From positions 2,715,001 through 2,779,000 of the forward strand of contig NZ_CP024199.1 of assembly GCF_002844375.1 (NCBI RefSeq): DNA of 64,000 nucleotides, read 5' to 3'. Within the stretch, counting starts at the first letter, position 1; each line of letters starts with the position of its first letter. A program made the translations under genes and the position numbers. The DNA comes from Thalassospira marina (lineage in GTDB: Bacteria > Pseudomonadota > Alphaproteobacteria > Rhodospirillales > Thalassospiraceae). This document shows positions 26,324-35,036 of this stretch, piece after piece. Below the pieces are notes generated by a model. It was not told the DNA's origin and did no database searches. It saw nothing but the letters and a program-made list of their open reading frames with translations.

Positions 26324-26356
26324 GAAAGGGCCGCATCAAATCAATGCGGCCCTTTC
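26324..26356. terminator. Hairpin terminator between the MFS and chemoreceptor genes
   Basis: Perfect 13-bp stem GAAAGGGCCGCAT / ATGCGGCCCTTTC with a 7-base loop. It lies between convergent genes, but the T-run is short on both sides, so it may work best for one of them. Confidence 0.7.
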
Positions 26357-26442
26357 ACGTTCGGTCATGGGCAGAAACACCGCGCTCCCGTACGCCCATG
26401 CCCCAACATTACCGGCGCAAAACCGGCAATCCCCTGCCCGGC

Positions 26443-27648
26443 TTATATCCGCGTGCGGATCATGCGGCGCAGGCGCATCATCACATCATGGTTGCTGGCT
26501 TCCATCGCCCCCAATGCTTTCAGGGCTTCGGCATTGTTACCTGCGCGGTACTGACGCACAGCCTCGCGGGCATTTTCATGCACCCGGCGATGGGGTTCTT
26601 CCATGGCGGCAAAATCCGGCAGGCTGGCAAACTGTGCCTGCCCGGCAGCACCATAATACCATTGCCCCAGGCGACAATCGGTTTCTGGCGGAAAATCGGC
26701 TTCGGTCGCAGCCGAAAGGCCCATGAACACGCGATAAACCTCCAGCTTCAATTCCAGCTCTTCCAGATTGGCCAGCTCAATCTCGCTTAGCATTGCTGCC
26801 GTGGTCAGGGCACTGGCCGATTGTTCGGAAATTTCCACAACACGCCCCGTTCGCACCAAAAGCTGGCTGGCTTCGTCCTTTAAATGGTTGGCCGCACGCG
26901 AATTATCCTGCATGTCTTCGTCAGTGGTGCCGGCTGTCTTTTTGATCTGGCGAACAAGGGCACCAATATCGCTGGTAGCACTGGCCGCTTCACCAGCCAG
27001 GGTGCGCACTTCCGTCGCCACCACGGCAAAGCCCGCGCCAACCTCGCCTGCGCGGGCAGCTTCGATACTGGCGTTAAAGGCCAGCAGGCGTGTTTGGCGC
27101 GATACATTGTCAATCAGTGACAGAATGCTGCCAATGCGGTTGGCATCCCCATTCAGTTCCGAAATCCGGTGAGATGCCTGGCCGACCTTTGCGCTGATCG
27201 CGGCAATATCAGCAACCATGTCTTTTAACCCGGCCTGGCTGGCTTCGCTTTCGCGGCGGGAATCAATATTTGCGCGGCTATGGTCAATCAACAGGGACGA
27301 CAGTTCAGCAAAGGATTCCCGCACCGACACCAGCGAATGCCCAAACCCATCAAGATTGCGAAACACCACGCGGTACAAGTCGCGTTCCTGTTCCAGCTCG
27401 GCAATGCGGGCGCGCAAACGTTCTTCCGTTTCCGGCGTGTGGCTGTCATCACCAATGCCGTTGTTGCTAGACCGTCCGTCTTTGACACCCGGCATTTCCA
27501 CCCGCGCGTCAATCTGCCGCGGCACATTGCCCTGCCCGTCGCGAAAGGCCTGCAAATCGGTGATGGAGGCTTCCGATGTCATAACGGAACTGATTTGCGC
27601 AGGGCTATTCCCATCGCTTTTTTGTCCCAGCAACGCATGCATGTTCAT
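26443..27648 (-). CDS. Soluble methyl-accepting chemotaxis protein with C-terminal CZB domain
   Basis: A 401-residue cytoplasmic chemoreceptor without membrane helices. An N-terminal coiled coil (RARIAELEQERDLY) leads to the MCP signalling hairpin (ARAGEVGAGFAVVATEVRTL and AGEAASATSDIGALV). The C-terminal part is a chemoreceptor zinc-binding domain: CRLGQWYYGAAGQ and PHRRVHENAREAV supply the Cys/His ligands. CZB receptors respond to zinc or, in some, to hypochlorous acid. The start at 27648 has GGGGAGG upstream; the frame continues to 27738 without a good ribosome site. The gene sits downstream of nsrR. Confidence 0.92.
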   Translation of the reverse strand: MNMHALLGQKSDGNSPAQISSVMTSEASITDLQAFRDGQGNVPRQIDARVEMPGVKDGRSSNNGIGDDSHTPETEERLRARIAELEQERDLYRVVFRNLDGFGHSLVSVRESFAELSSLLIDHSRANIDSRRESEASQAGLKDMVADIAAISAKVGQASHRISELNGDANRIGSILSLIDNVSRQTRLLAFNASIEAARAGEVGAGFAVVATEVRTLAGEAASATSDIGALVRQIKKTAGTTDEDMQDNSRAANHLKDEASQLLVRTGRVVEISEQSASALTTAAMLSEIELANLEELELKLEVYRVFMGLSAATEADFPPETDCRLGQWYYGAAGQAQFASLPDFAAMEEPHRRVHENAREAVRQYRAGNNAEALKALGAMEASNHDVMMRLRRMIRTRI

Positions 27649-27818
27649 CCCAAGCCTCCCCGCTATGGTTAAATCGACTTTCCGGCGATCTTCATCATGG
27701 CCGGAATGAAGCTTCAATAACATATATATTAAATACATGTTAAAGGTTAAATTGCATGGCTGCCCTGAACAACCACACAGGGCTGCAGGGTTTTGCCGTT
27801 TAACAGCAACAAAAACAG

Positions 27819-28286
27819 TTAAAGTGCCGGGGTGCCCAATGGCTCGTCCATGCCAATTCCCAGCATTTCGGCCATTCTCTGGCGGGGGCCAAGCAGGTCA
27901 TCCAGGGTGTAATCGTCAAGCACGCCAAAAAATGCCTCGCGGGCTTTGTAAAGGGCGCCCTTCAGGCTACAGGCGGTGTCGATCTGGCAGCAACCGGCCC
28001 GTTCCGGGTCAAAGCATTCCACAACATGGCTGTCTTTTTCGGTTTCGCGCACAACGGCCCCAATATTGATTTCCTCCGGGGAACGGGCCAGCGTCATGCC
28101 ACCACCCTTGCCCCGCACGGTTTTGACAATGCCGGTACGGGCCAGGTTATGAACGACCTTCATCAAATGATTGCGCGAAATGCCATAGGCCTTGGCAATT
28201 TCATCAATGGTCACCAGGCCATCCGTCCGCAACGCCAGATACAGCAATGTCCGCAGGGTATAGTCGCTAAAAACCGTCAACCGCAT
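27819..28286 (-). CDS. nsrR: Rrf2-family [Fe-S] regulator, NsrR type
   Basis: A 155-residue winged-helix repressor. It starts MRLTVFSDYTLRTLLYLAL and has the HTH region IDEIAKAYGISRNHLMKVVHNL. The cluster ligands fit NsrR: Cys91, Cys100 and Cys106 give the C-x8-C-x5-C spacing, with an extra Cys99 next to the middle one. NsrR senses nitric oxide by loss of its Fe-S cluster and derepresses NO-detoxifying genes. None of those (hmp, norB) are in the window, so its targets lie elsewhere or include the adjacent chemoreceptor, which is inference. Start 28286 is fixed by the family N terminus. Confidence 0.88.
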   Translation of the reverse strand: MRLTVFSDYTLRTLLYLALRTDGLVTIDEIAKAYGISRNHLMKVVHNLARTGIVKTVRGKGGGMTLARSPEEINIGAVVRETEKDSHVVECFDPERAGCCQIDTACSLKGALYKAREAFFGVLDDYTLDDLLGPRQRMAEMLGIGMDEPLGTPAL

Positions 28287-28615
28287 TGTCACACTTTCAA
28301 TTCCACCGCCTTGTTCCGGCGATATGTTATTTATGCGGGCAATTTTATGCCGCCCGTTTAACGTCCCACCCTGAAAATATCCGAAATATGCATTCGGCGC
28401 CATATTTCCATCGCGCAGGTTTATTTGGCACCGCCGCTATAGGTCGCCCTGCGCCAAACATGTTGGCCAAATCACACTCAAAACACCCACTTTGGCAAAA
28501 TCGGACACTTATATATATGCCATCAGCTGATATTGACGGCTGCGGGATACAAGACCAACCCCATCAACAGCAACCGGCACCAAACTGCCAGCGCCCCATA
28601 TGAAACCAGTGACCG
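28287..28615. other. Gap upstream of nsrR
   Basis: 329 bases between nsrR and the LysR gene stop. I see no gene. A short palindrome ATATGCAT at 28386-28393, about 100 bases upstream of nsrR, might be part of a regulator site; support is weak. Confidence 0.5.
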
Positions 28616-29518
28616 CTACTTATTGGCCGCCCGGAAAAAATCGATCACGGCACGCACGGCTGCGGGGGTTTGATGTTGCCGGGCGTAATACAGATACCAG
28701 CCAGGGAAATCCGGTGAATAATCCTCCAGCAGCGGCACAAGTTTGCCTGCATCGATCAGGGGCTGCATCCATTGTGATGACCAATAGGCAAAGGCAATGC
28801 CGGCCCCCTGTGCGGCGGCCTGCAGGGCGGTATCACGATGCGATACCGTCAGCGTGCCATTGACGGCCACGTTAAACCAGCGCCCGTCATCAAAAAATTC
28901 CCAGTTATAAATCTTGTTACTGCCCGGTTTACGCCAGTTAATGCAATTATGCGTCAGCAAATCCGCCGGGCTTTGCGGCGTACCGCACCGGGCAAGGTAA
29001 TCAGGCGATGCCACGGCAAGCTGGCGTAAATCCGGCCCCATCTTCACCGCGATCATATCCTTTTCCAAAAGCTCGCCCAGTGTGATGCCAATATCAAACC
29101 CGTCGCCAACAATGTCGATCACGGCATCGTTAATTCCCAATTCCAGGTGAATATCCGGGAAGGCTTGGGCAAAAGCCCCCATATGCGGTTCGATCAACGA
29201 TGCCAGGGCAAGGCGTGGCAACACCATGCGCACCGTACCCGAAACCGCACCCTGCAATTTGCGCACTTCGCCAAGGGCGGCTTCCATTTCCGAAAGGGCC
29301 GGACGAAAACGGTCAAACAGGCGCTGTCCCGCCTCGGTCACTGACATGCTGCGCGTGGTGCGAATAAGCAATTGCGCACCAATGCGTTCCTCGAACTGGC
29401 GGATCGTCTGGCTCAGGGTTGAGGGGGAAATACGCAGCCGCGCAGCCGCACGCGAGAAATTGCCTTCCTCGACAATGGCGACAAAGGCCCGCATATCGGA
29501 AAATTCACTTCCACGCAT
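28616..29518 (-). CDS. LysR-family transcriptional regulator
   Basis: A 300-residue LysR regulator. N-terminal winged helix: FVAIVEEGNFSRAAARLRIS, STLSQTIRQFEERIGAQLL, RTTRSMSVTEAGQRLFDR. The effector domain follows from about residue 90. The RTTRSMSVTEAG form belongs to the large CrgA/DsdC-like group that often controls a divergent reductase gene. Here the divergent SDR gene starts 139 bases away, so it is the expected target. The inducer is unknown. Confidence 0.92.
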   Translation of the reverse strand: MRGSEFSDMRAFVAIVEEGNFSRAAARLRISPSTLSQTIRQFEERIGAQLLIRTTRSMSVTEAGQRLFDRFRPALSEMEAALGEVRKLQGAVSGTVRMVLPRLALASLIEPHMGAFAQAFPDIHLELGINDAVIDIVGDGFDIGITLGELLEKDMIAVKMGPDLRQLAVASPDYLARCGTPQSPADLLTHNCINWRKPGSNKIYNWEFFDDGRWFNVAVNGTLTVSHRDTALQAAAQGAGIAFAYWSSQWMQPLIDAGKLVPLLEDYSPDFPGWYLYYARQHQTPAAVRAVIDFFRAANK

Positions 29519-29657
29519 TATGCCAAAAAATCCAAATAGTCTTTTTCAATATTACACCATACACCAAACAATTGCTTTTCACTAGTCTGCGGCCATTCCC
29601 GATTGGCGCGGGCAACATTGTCCCGCGCCAACATTTGGCAACCTGAAAGGATCGCAA

Positions 29658-30506
29658 ATGACGAACGCTTCCCCCAAAAAAACGTTCCTGATTACTGGTG
29701 TCAGCTCTGGTTTTGGCAAGGCATTTGCCACGGCTGCCCTGCAGGACGGCCACATTGTGATTGGCACCGTGCGCAACGAAACCGCCCAACAGGCATTTGC
29801 CGATATGGGCGAAAATGCCCATGCCATCCTGCTTGATGTCACCAAATTTGATGATATCGGCCCCGCGATTGACAAGGTGCAATCCGATATCGGCCCGATT
29901 GATGTGCTGGTGAATAATGCCGGTTACGGCCATGAAGGCATTCTGGAAGAAAGCCCGCTTGATGAACTGATCGCGCAATTTAACGCCAATGTTTTTGGCG
30001 CGGTTGCCATGATCAAGGCGGTATTGCCCACCATGCGCCTGCGCCGGTCCGGGCATATCATCAACATCACATCAATGGGTGGTTTCATCACCATGCCGGG
30101 AATTTCCTATTATTGCGGGTCGAAATTCGCACTTGAAGGCATTTCCGAAACGCTTGCCAGCGAAGTTGCCCATCTGGGCATTCATGTTACCGCCATTGCA
30201 CCGGGGTCCTTCCGCACGGACTGGGCAGGCCGTTCCATGGTGCGCACGGATCGCAGCATCACCGATTATGACAGCCTGTTTGACCCCATTCGCGATGCCC
30301 GCAACCAGAAAAGCGGCCAGCAGGCCGGTGATCCGGCCAAGGCGGCACAGGCCCTTTTACATATCATCAACCAGCCCGAACCACCGGTTCACCTGCTGCT
30401 TGGCAGCGATGCGCTGGGTCTTGTCCGCACCAAACTGACCAATCTGGGCGATGAAATCAGCAAATGGGAAGATGTCACCACCAGCACCAGCTTTGATGCA
30501 GCCTGA
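29658..30506 (+). CDS. Short-chain dehydrogenase/reductase
   Basis: A 282-residue classical SDR with TGVSSGFGKA cofactor motif near residue 14, NNAGYG near 90 and the catalytic Ser-Tyr-Lys in ITSMGG and ISYYCGSKFALEG. It is probably NADP(H)-dependent, since an Arg follows the second strand (GTVRNET). The C-terminal segment with VHLLLGSDALGLVR is usual for this large uncharacterised subgroup. AAAGGA stands upstream of the ATG. It is divergent from a LysR gene and probably controlled by it. The substrate is unknown. Confidence 0.9.
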   Translation: MTNASPKKTFLITGVSSGFGKAFATAALQDGHIVIGTVRNETAQQAFADMGENAHAILLDVTKFDDIGPAIDKVQSDIGPIDVLVNNAGYGHEGILEESPLDELIAQFNANVFGAVAMIKAVLPTMRLRRSGHIINITSMGGFITMPGISYYCGSKFALEGISETLASEVAHLGIHVTAIAPGSFRTDWAGRSMVRTDRSITDYDSLFDPIRDARNQKSGQQAGDPAKAAQALLHIINQPEPPVHLLLGSDALGLVRTKLTNLGDEISKWEDVTTSTSFDAA

Positions 30507-30535
30507 TTTCCAACAACGCTGACTGATCCCCTAAA

Positions 30536-30559
30536 GCCCTGCCAGATAAATGGCAGGGC
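30536..30559 (+). terminator. Hairpin after the SDR gene
   Basis: Perfect 9-bp stem GCCCTGCCA / TGGCAGGGC with loop GATAAA. Only a broken T-run follows (GTATTCGTTT), so terminator strength is uncertain. Confidence 0.5.
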
Positions 30560-30611
30560 GTATTCGTTTGCGCCTTTGATCACGGGCAAAGGCAAGCCGC
30601 ACAGGCCTTCG

Positions 30612-30830
30612 TTAAACAAGCGGCGGCAGGTCTTCTTCAAGGATCATGATCTGCAGCGAATAGCTGACTTCGCCTTCGTCTTCATCACGGTGCAGAACGC
30701 CCAGAAATTCGTCGCCGATACGCATTTCAACCGGCTGGCCTTTGGCGCGCGGCGGGTCAATGGCAATGCGGTTGTTATCAAAGGTGCGACGCAGATAATT
30801 GGTTACCCGTGCAATTTCGGACGGTGTCAT
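30612..30830 (-). CDS. DUF3126 family protein
   Basis: A 72-residue cytoplasmic protein of a small family restricted, as far as I know, to alphaproteobacteria. It reads SEIARVTNYLRRTFDNNRI, then GDEFLGVLHRDEDEGEVSY, and ends EEDL, all typical of DUF3126. No function is established. It has its own promoter region, being divergent from the GST gene across 303 bases and convergent with the SDR gene. Confidence 0.88.
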   Translation of the reverse strand: MTPSEIARVTNYLRRTFDNNRIAIDPPRAKGQPVEMRIGDEFLGVLHRDEDEGEVSYSLQIMILEEDLPPLV

Positions 30831-31133
30831 ACTCAGCTTCCTTGTTTCAACTGTTGTCGTTGGTGCGCCCGGGTGGCACGACCATGGGCCGTTTACCTGC
30901 CCTTGTGGCGCAGAACGAAAAATTCCGTGCTTTTCCTTTCACAAACCGGGCAAACAAATCAAGCCCGTCGATTGCAAAACGATCAATTTTTTATTCTGTT
31001 CCCGGTGCGGTGCCCGTCATGGCACCAGCCCCGCTGTCAGAACATACTAACTATAACGGCTTTGCCCCCTGTGCGATACCCGCCTGAGGCAAAGTTGGTT
31101 GCAAAGAACGCCCCTTATGGTTAAGTCGAAAGA
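30831..31133. other. Divergent intergenic region, DUF3126 and GST genes
   Basis: 303 bases with no supported gene. It should contain the promoters of both flanking genes. I found no clear operator or RNA structure. Confidence 0.5.
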
Positions 31134-31877
31134 ATGACCCAGCAAGCACAAACCCCATCTTCGGACCAGGACACATCACCGTCCCCGGCCCCAAACCCGG
31201 TATTATACAGCTTTCGCAGGTGCGCCTATGCCATGCGCGCCCGCATGGGGCTGGTTGCGGCTGGCATTGATGTTGAATTGCGCGAAGTTGTCCTGCGCGA
31301 CAAACCATCTTCGATGTTACAGGCATCGCCAAAGGGCACCGTCCCCGTGCTGGTTTTAACAGACGGCACCGTGATTGACGAAAGCCTTGAAATCATGGTG
31401 TGGGCGCTGGCCGAAAATGACCCAAATGACTGGCTGAACCCGGAAGCGGGCAGTCTTGATGACATGCTGGTCATGATTGCGCAAAATGACGGGCCGTTTA
31501 AAACCCATCTGGACCGCTATAAATATGCCAGCCGTTATGAAGGTGCCGATCCCGACTTTCACCGGGAACAGGGCGAAAAAATCCTGAACCGGCTGGATGG
31601 CAGGCTTGCTGTTGGCAAATATTTATTCGGGTCGCGCCCGGCACTGGCCGATTTTGCCATTGCCCCCTTTATCCGCCAGTTTGCGCGCACCGATCAAGCC
31701 CGTTTTGATGCCCTGCCCTTTGTGCATTTGCATCGCTGGCTGCAAACCATGTTGCAAAGCCCGTTTTTTAGCGGCGTAATGACCAAATATGACCAGTGGC
31801 ATGAAGGTGACAAACCGGTATTGTTACAGGCCGCCGACATAACCAGATCAGATATTCAACCGCAAGCAGGCTGGTAA
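31134..31877 (+). CDS. Glutathione S-transferase family protein
   Basis: A 247-residue cytoplasmic protein. After about 22 polar N-terminal residues the thioredoxin-like domain begins LYSFRRCAYAMRARMGL; the Cys in RRCAYA is the expected active-site residue, as in the Grx2/omega-like group. PKGTVPVLVL holds the cis-Pro and DESLEIMVW the glutathione-binding Glu-Ser. The helical C-terminal domain contains YLFGSRPALADFAIAPFIRQF. It probably reduces glutathione mixed disulfides or conjugates. The hpt gene follows by 63 bases on the same strand. Confidence 0.9.
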   Translation: MTQQAQTPSSDQDTSPSPAPNPVLYSFRRCAYAMRARMGLVAAGIDVELREVVLRDKPSSMLQASPKGTVPVLVLTDGTVIDESLEIMVWALAENDPNDWLNPEAGSLDDMLVMIAQNDGPFKTHLDRYKYASRYEGADPDFHREQGEKILNRLDGRLAVGKYLFGSRPALADFAIAPFIRQFARTDQARFDALPFVHLHRWLQTMLQSPFFSGVMTKYDQWHEGDKPVLLQAADITRSDIQPQAGW

Positions 31878-31940
31878 AGCCCCAACGCCTGTGGTAGCAA
31901 CGCCTGCATTGAACCATTCCACCTTCGGGGACCCGGACTG

Positions 31941-32477
31941 ATGGCCGATTATGATGTCAAGCCGTTGATCACTGCTGAGGAAATTGCCGCGAAAATCGAT
32001 ACGCTGGCAGCCCAGATCAACGAGAATTTCAAAGATACCCAAAAACTGATCGTGGTCGGCCTGCTGCGCGGATCATTCGTGTTTATCGCCGATCTGGTAC
32101 GTAAACTGACCGTACCGGTCGAAGTCGATTTCATGGTGGCGTCAAGCTATGGTGATTCGACCGAAAGCTCGCGCAATGTGCGCATCATCAAAGACCTTGA
32201 TGGGCAGATTCGCGGCAAGGACGTGATGCTGGTCGAAGATATCATCGATACCGGCTATACCCTGTCCGAGGTTGTTCGCCTGTTGAAAACACGCGATCCC
32301 AACCGACTGGAAATCTGCACGCTGCTGAACAAGGCATCGCGCCGCGAAGTAGAAATTCCGATCGATTATTGCGGTTTTGACATTCCTGACGAATTTGTCG
32401 TCGGCTATGGCATCGATTACGCCCAGAACAATCGCAACCTGCCCTTTATCGGCACGGTGCATTTTCACGGCGAATAA
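31941..32477 (+). CDS. hpt: Hypoxanthine phosphoribosyltransferase
   Basis: A 178-residue cytoplasmic purine salvage enzyme making IMP (and GMP) from the base and PRPP. The PRPP loop is VMLVEDIIDTGYTLSEV; GLLRGSFVFIADLVRK is the N-terminal pyrophosphate-contact region, and ASSYGDSTESS the flexible loop that closes over the site. FDIPDEFVVGYGIDY near the C terminus is characteristic of Hpt. A bidirectional terminator lies just after the stop. Confidence 0.95.
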   Translation: MADYDVKPLITAEEIAAKIDTLAAQINENFKDTQKLIVVGLLRGSFVFIADLVRKLTVPVEVDFMVASSYGDSTESSRNVRIIKDLDGQIRGKDVMLVEDIIDTGYTLSEVVRLLKTRDPNRLEICTLLNKASRREVEIPIDYCGFDIPDEFVVGYGIDYAQNNRNLPFIGTVHFHGE

Positions 32478-32526
32478 GCCCGCACGCCATACCGGCCCAT
32501 TCCAAGCGAATGAAGCGCCCTAAAAT

Positions 32527-32562
32527 AAAACCGGCACAGCCAAGGCTGCCTGCCGGTTTTTT
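32527..32562. terminator. Bidirectional terminator between hpt and the YqjE-like gene
   Basis: Stem AAAACCGGCA / TGCCGGTTTT enclosing a smaller CAGCC/GGCTG hairpin, followed by TTTTTT on the plus strand and a T-rich tract on the minus strand. It serves both convergent units. Confidence 0.8.
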
Positions 32563-32589
32563 CATGCGTCAATCACATCGGATTTTGCC

Positions 32590-33213
32590 TTATCGGCCAT
32601 TTTGCCCCGGATCACGCGGGAAAGGCTGTGATGCATCCATATCTGGCGCCCCTGCTGCGCTGTGCGGCTGCGGACCGACTGTGGCACTGTCGCGCAAATT
32701 GGCGCTGGCAGGATCTTCATGTTCTGCCGCGCGACGAAGTGCTGCTTCCTGGGCGGCTTCGGCGCGGGCAATGGCATCGGCCACCTGTTGCTGGCGTTCA
32801 AACGCGCCCAGCCCGTCCAAATCCTGCAATATGCGTTCAAAGCCCTGATGCATGGCGCGCTTATCGCCCTGCCCGGTAGCAAAACCGGCCTGGGCGGCAT
32901 CAACCAGCAAATCCATGATGATATCATCTTCGGTGCGCGGGGTGCGGCGTTGCTGTGCTTCTTCTTCGCGTTCAAATGTCGGGCTTTTACCAAACCAGAT
33001 GGCACATGCCACCAGCCCCAACACAATCAGCACAATGCCAATGGTCAGCGCGGAAATAAACGGCCCGAAATGGGCCGCAAGCCCCATGTAAATCGCGGCA
33101 AGAAGAAACCCGGCACCCACCAGGATCACCAGGCCAATCGCGGCGATGGCCGCGAGCCTTGCGGCTGCGGCCTGCGCCATGTCACCGATTGCCTCGATGA
33201 GCTGATCGATCAT
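32590..33213 (-). CDS. YqjE-like membrane protein (phage holin 3_6 / DUF1469 type)
   Basis: A 207-residue protein with two adjacent membrane helices (about 20-45 and 50-76) and a long, polar, cytoplasmic C-terminal half rich in Ala, Glu and Gln (EREEEAQQRRTPRTEDD and AFERQQQVADAIARAEAAQ). The N-terminal part matches the YqjE family, which usually follows a YqjD/ElaB-type gene, as here. Start overlaps the upstream stop by four bases (ATGA). The tail is longer than in E. coli YqjE (134 residues). Function is unknown; a membrane-stress or ribosome-hibernation link is only by association. Confidence 0.75.
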   Translation of the reverse strand: MIDQLIEAIGDMAQAAAARLAAIAAIGLVILVGAGFLLAAIYMGLAAHFGPFISALTIGIVLIVLGLVACAIWFGKSPTFEREEEAQQRRTPRTEDDIIMDLLVDAAQAGFATGQGDKRAMHQGFERILQDLDGLGAFERQQQVADAIARAEAAQEAALRRAAEHEDPASANLRDSATVGPQPHSAAGAPDMDASQPFPRDPGQNGR

Positions 33214-33509
33214 CGTTGCAGCAGACGGCCAATCAGCAGGCCGATACCAAAGGTTGCCGCAACCGTAGTCAACGGACGTTCACGCACCTGGCCAACCGCA
33301 ACGTCACGTGCATGGTCAATATGTTCACGCGCCTGACCCGAAACTTCACGTACGCGCTGCGCTGCCTGCGCTGCGCGGGTTTCGCCAGCGTCGCGGGCCA
33401 TGGTTTTCAGGGTCTTGGTCACTTCTGCCAGATCCTGACGAAGGATTTCGACCTCGGCCTGCAGCTTGGAAGTGTCAGTGCTCGTCTCGGCTTCATTCTT
33501 GGCCACCAT
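33210..33509 (-). CDS. DUF883 family protein (YqjD/ElaB-like)
   Basis: A 99-residue protein with a long amphipathic helix (SKLQAEVEILRQDLAEVTKTL) and a single C-terminal membrane anchor (PLTTVAATFGIGLLIGRLLQR), the layout of E. coli ElaB/YqjD/YgaM, inner-membrane proteins that bind ribosomes in stationary phase. The start at 33509 has a near-perfect AGGAGG. It is coupled to the YqjE-like gene by a four-base overlap. Confidence 0.88.
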   Translation of the reverse strand: MVAKNEAETSTDTSKLQAEVEILRQDLAEVTKTLKTMARDAGETRAAQAAQRVREVSGQAREHIDHARDVAVGQVRERPLTTVAATFGIGLLIGRLLQR

Positions 33510-33629
33510 TGGGACCTCCTGTATTGTTTTGAACCGTTGCCTCACACAACACACCTTAAACGCTGCGTCCCCCCTGCCTGTTCCTGTCCAAATGTGATGA
33601 TTTAGTGGCACACCACGCGTACATAACCG

Positions 33630-34802
33630 TTAAAACGGCAAACCAACGTAATTTTCCGCCAGTGTGGTTTTCCCGGCATCCGATGATAAAACATAATCCA
33701 GTTCGGCCCGGCGCACCCGCCCATCAAAGCTGTCTTCATCGCCAAAGCGATGGAGCATCGATGTCATCCACCATGAAAAACGTTCAGCCTTCCATACCCG
33801 CGCAATCGCTTTTTGCGAATATTGCGCCAGCCCCTGTTCATCATTTTCACAAAACTTGGCAATCAGGGCTTCGGAAAGGTAATGCACGTCGCTCGCCGCA
33901 AGGTTCAGGCCCTTGGCCCCGGTGGGCGGCACAATATGGGCTGCATCCCCGGCCAGAAACAGCCGCCCGTGCGACATGGGTTCGGCGACAAAACTTCTAA
34001 GCGGCGCGATGCTTTTTTCAAAAACCTCGCCCTCATTGACCAGGCTGGCATCATCGGGGCCAAGGCGTGTGCGCAATTCATTCCAGAACCGGTCATCGGA
34101 CCAGTCTTCGATTTTGTCTTCGCTAGGCACCTGCACGTAATGGCGCACCACCGTTTCGGACCGCATCGAACACAGGGCAAACCCGCGCGCATGGCTGGCA
34201 TAAATCAGTTCGTCCGCCACAGGTTTAGCCTTTGCCAGCACACCTAACCAGCCAAAGGGATAAACACGTTCAAATGTTTTAAGGCGGTTTTCCGGCATCG
34301 TGCGCCGCCCCACCCCATGATAACCATCACAGGCTGCAATATAATCGCAGCTTAATTGATGTTCGGCCCCGTCTTTCACATATCGAACCGACGGCTTGTC
34401 GCTTTCAATACCCTGCAGGCTGACATCTTCGGCCTCGAAAACAATGTCGCCGCCATGGGCCAGTCTTGCGGCAATCAGGTCTTTGGTCAGTTCGGTCTGA
34501 CCATAAATCATCACCGTTTGTCCGCCAGTCAGGGCCTTCATATTGATATGATGGCGTTTTCCATCCACGCTGATGTAAATGCCATCATGCAAAATGCCCT
34601 CGGCATTCATACGCTGGTCGACACCAATTTTGCGCATCAATCCAACTGTTCCCATTTCCAGCACACCGGCGCGAATGCGCCCTTCCACATGCTGGCGGCT
34701 TTTGCGTTCCAAAATGACCGACGCAATACCGCGAATATGCAGAAGATGGGATAACAGCAAACCGGACGGGCCACTGCCAATGATAACGACGGGAACATGC
34801 AT
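33630..34802 (-). CDS. pobA: 4-hydroxybenzoate 3-monooxygenase
   Basis: A 390-residue FAD monooxygenase that turns 4-hydroxybenzoate plus NADPH and O2 into protocatechuate in the cytoplasm. The FAD motif is IIGSGPSGL and the family signature GRIRAGVLEMG. Residue numbering matches the Pseudomonas enzyme: Tyr201, Ser212, Arg214, Tyr222 and Tyr385 are all present; Tyr221 is His here. The second FAD motif is FLAGDAAHIVPPTGAKGLN. No pobR regulator and no protocatechuate pathway genes are adjacent, so the gene stands alone in this window. Confidence 0.96.
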   Translation of the reverse strand: MHVPVVIIGSGPSGLLLSHLLHIRGIASVILERKSRQHVEGRIRAGVLEMGTVGLMRKIGVDQRMNAEGILHDGIYISVDGKRHHINMKALTGGQTVMIYGQTELTKDLIAARLAHGGDIVFEAEDVSLQGIESDKPSVRYVKDGAEHQLSCDYIAACDGYHGVGRRTMPENRLKTFERVYPFGWLGVLAKAKPVADELIYASHARGFALCSMRSETVVRHYVQVPSEDKIEDWSDDRFWNELRTRLGPDDASLVNEGEVFEKSIAPLRSFVAEPMSHGRLFLAGDAAHIVPPTGAKGLNLAASDVHYLSEALIAKFCENDEQGLAQYSQKAIARVWKAERFSWWMTSMLHRFGDEDSFDGRVRRAELDYVLSSDAGKTTLAENYVGLPF

Positions 34803-34973
34803 GACGTTTTCCTGATGATCTTTTATCGCAAGCGGCCATGACCGCCTTTCTTATGATCACAGGATAAATCGCCACCCCACCGGGCTGAATGGACAAACCC
34901 GGAAAAGAACTGCACAAAACGAACATCTATAACCAAATGAATATGATGCTGTTTTGATTGCTTATAAAAGAAA

Positions 34974-34996
34974 ACGGGCCGCATCAAACGGCCCGT
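34974..34996 (-). terminator. Terminator after the glucan biosynthesis gene
   Basis: Stem ACGGGCCG / CGGCCCGT with a 7-base loop; on the minus strand TTTTCTTTTAT follows. It separates the glucan gene from pobA. Confidence 0.8.
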
Positions 34997-35036
34997 CACA
35001 TCCCGCTTTGCGGCGGGTTAAATCCGGCAAACCTGC

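Noticed and set aside
28286..28603. 105-codon plus-strand frame in the nsrR upstream gap
   Set aside because: No ribosome site, no domain-like pattern, and it begins inside the nsrR start region.
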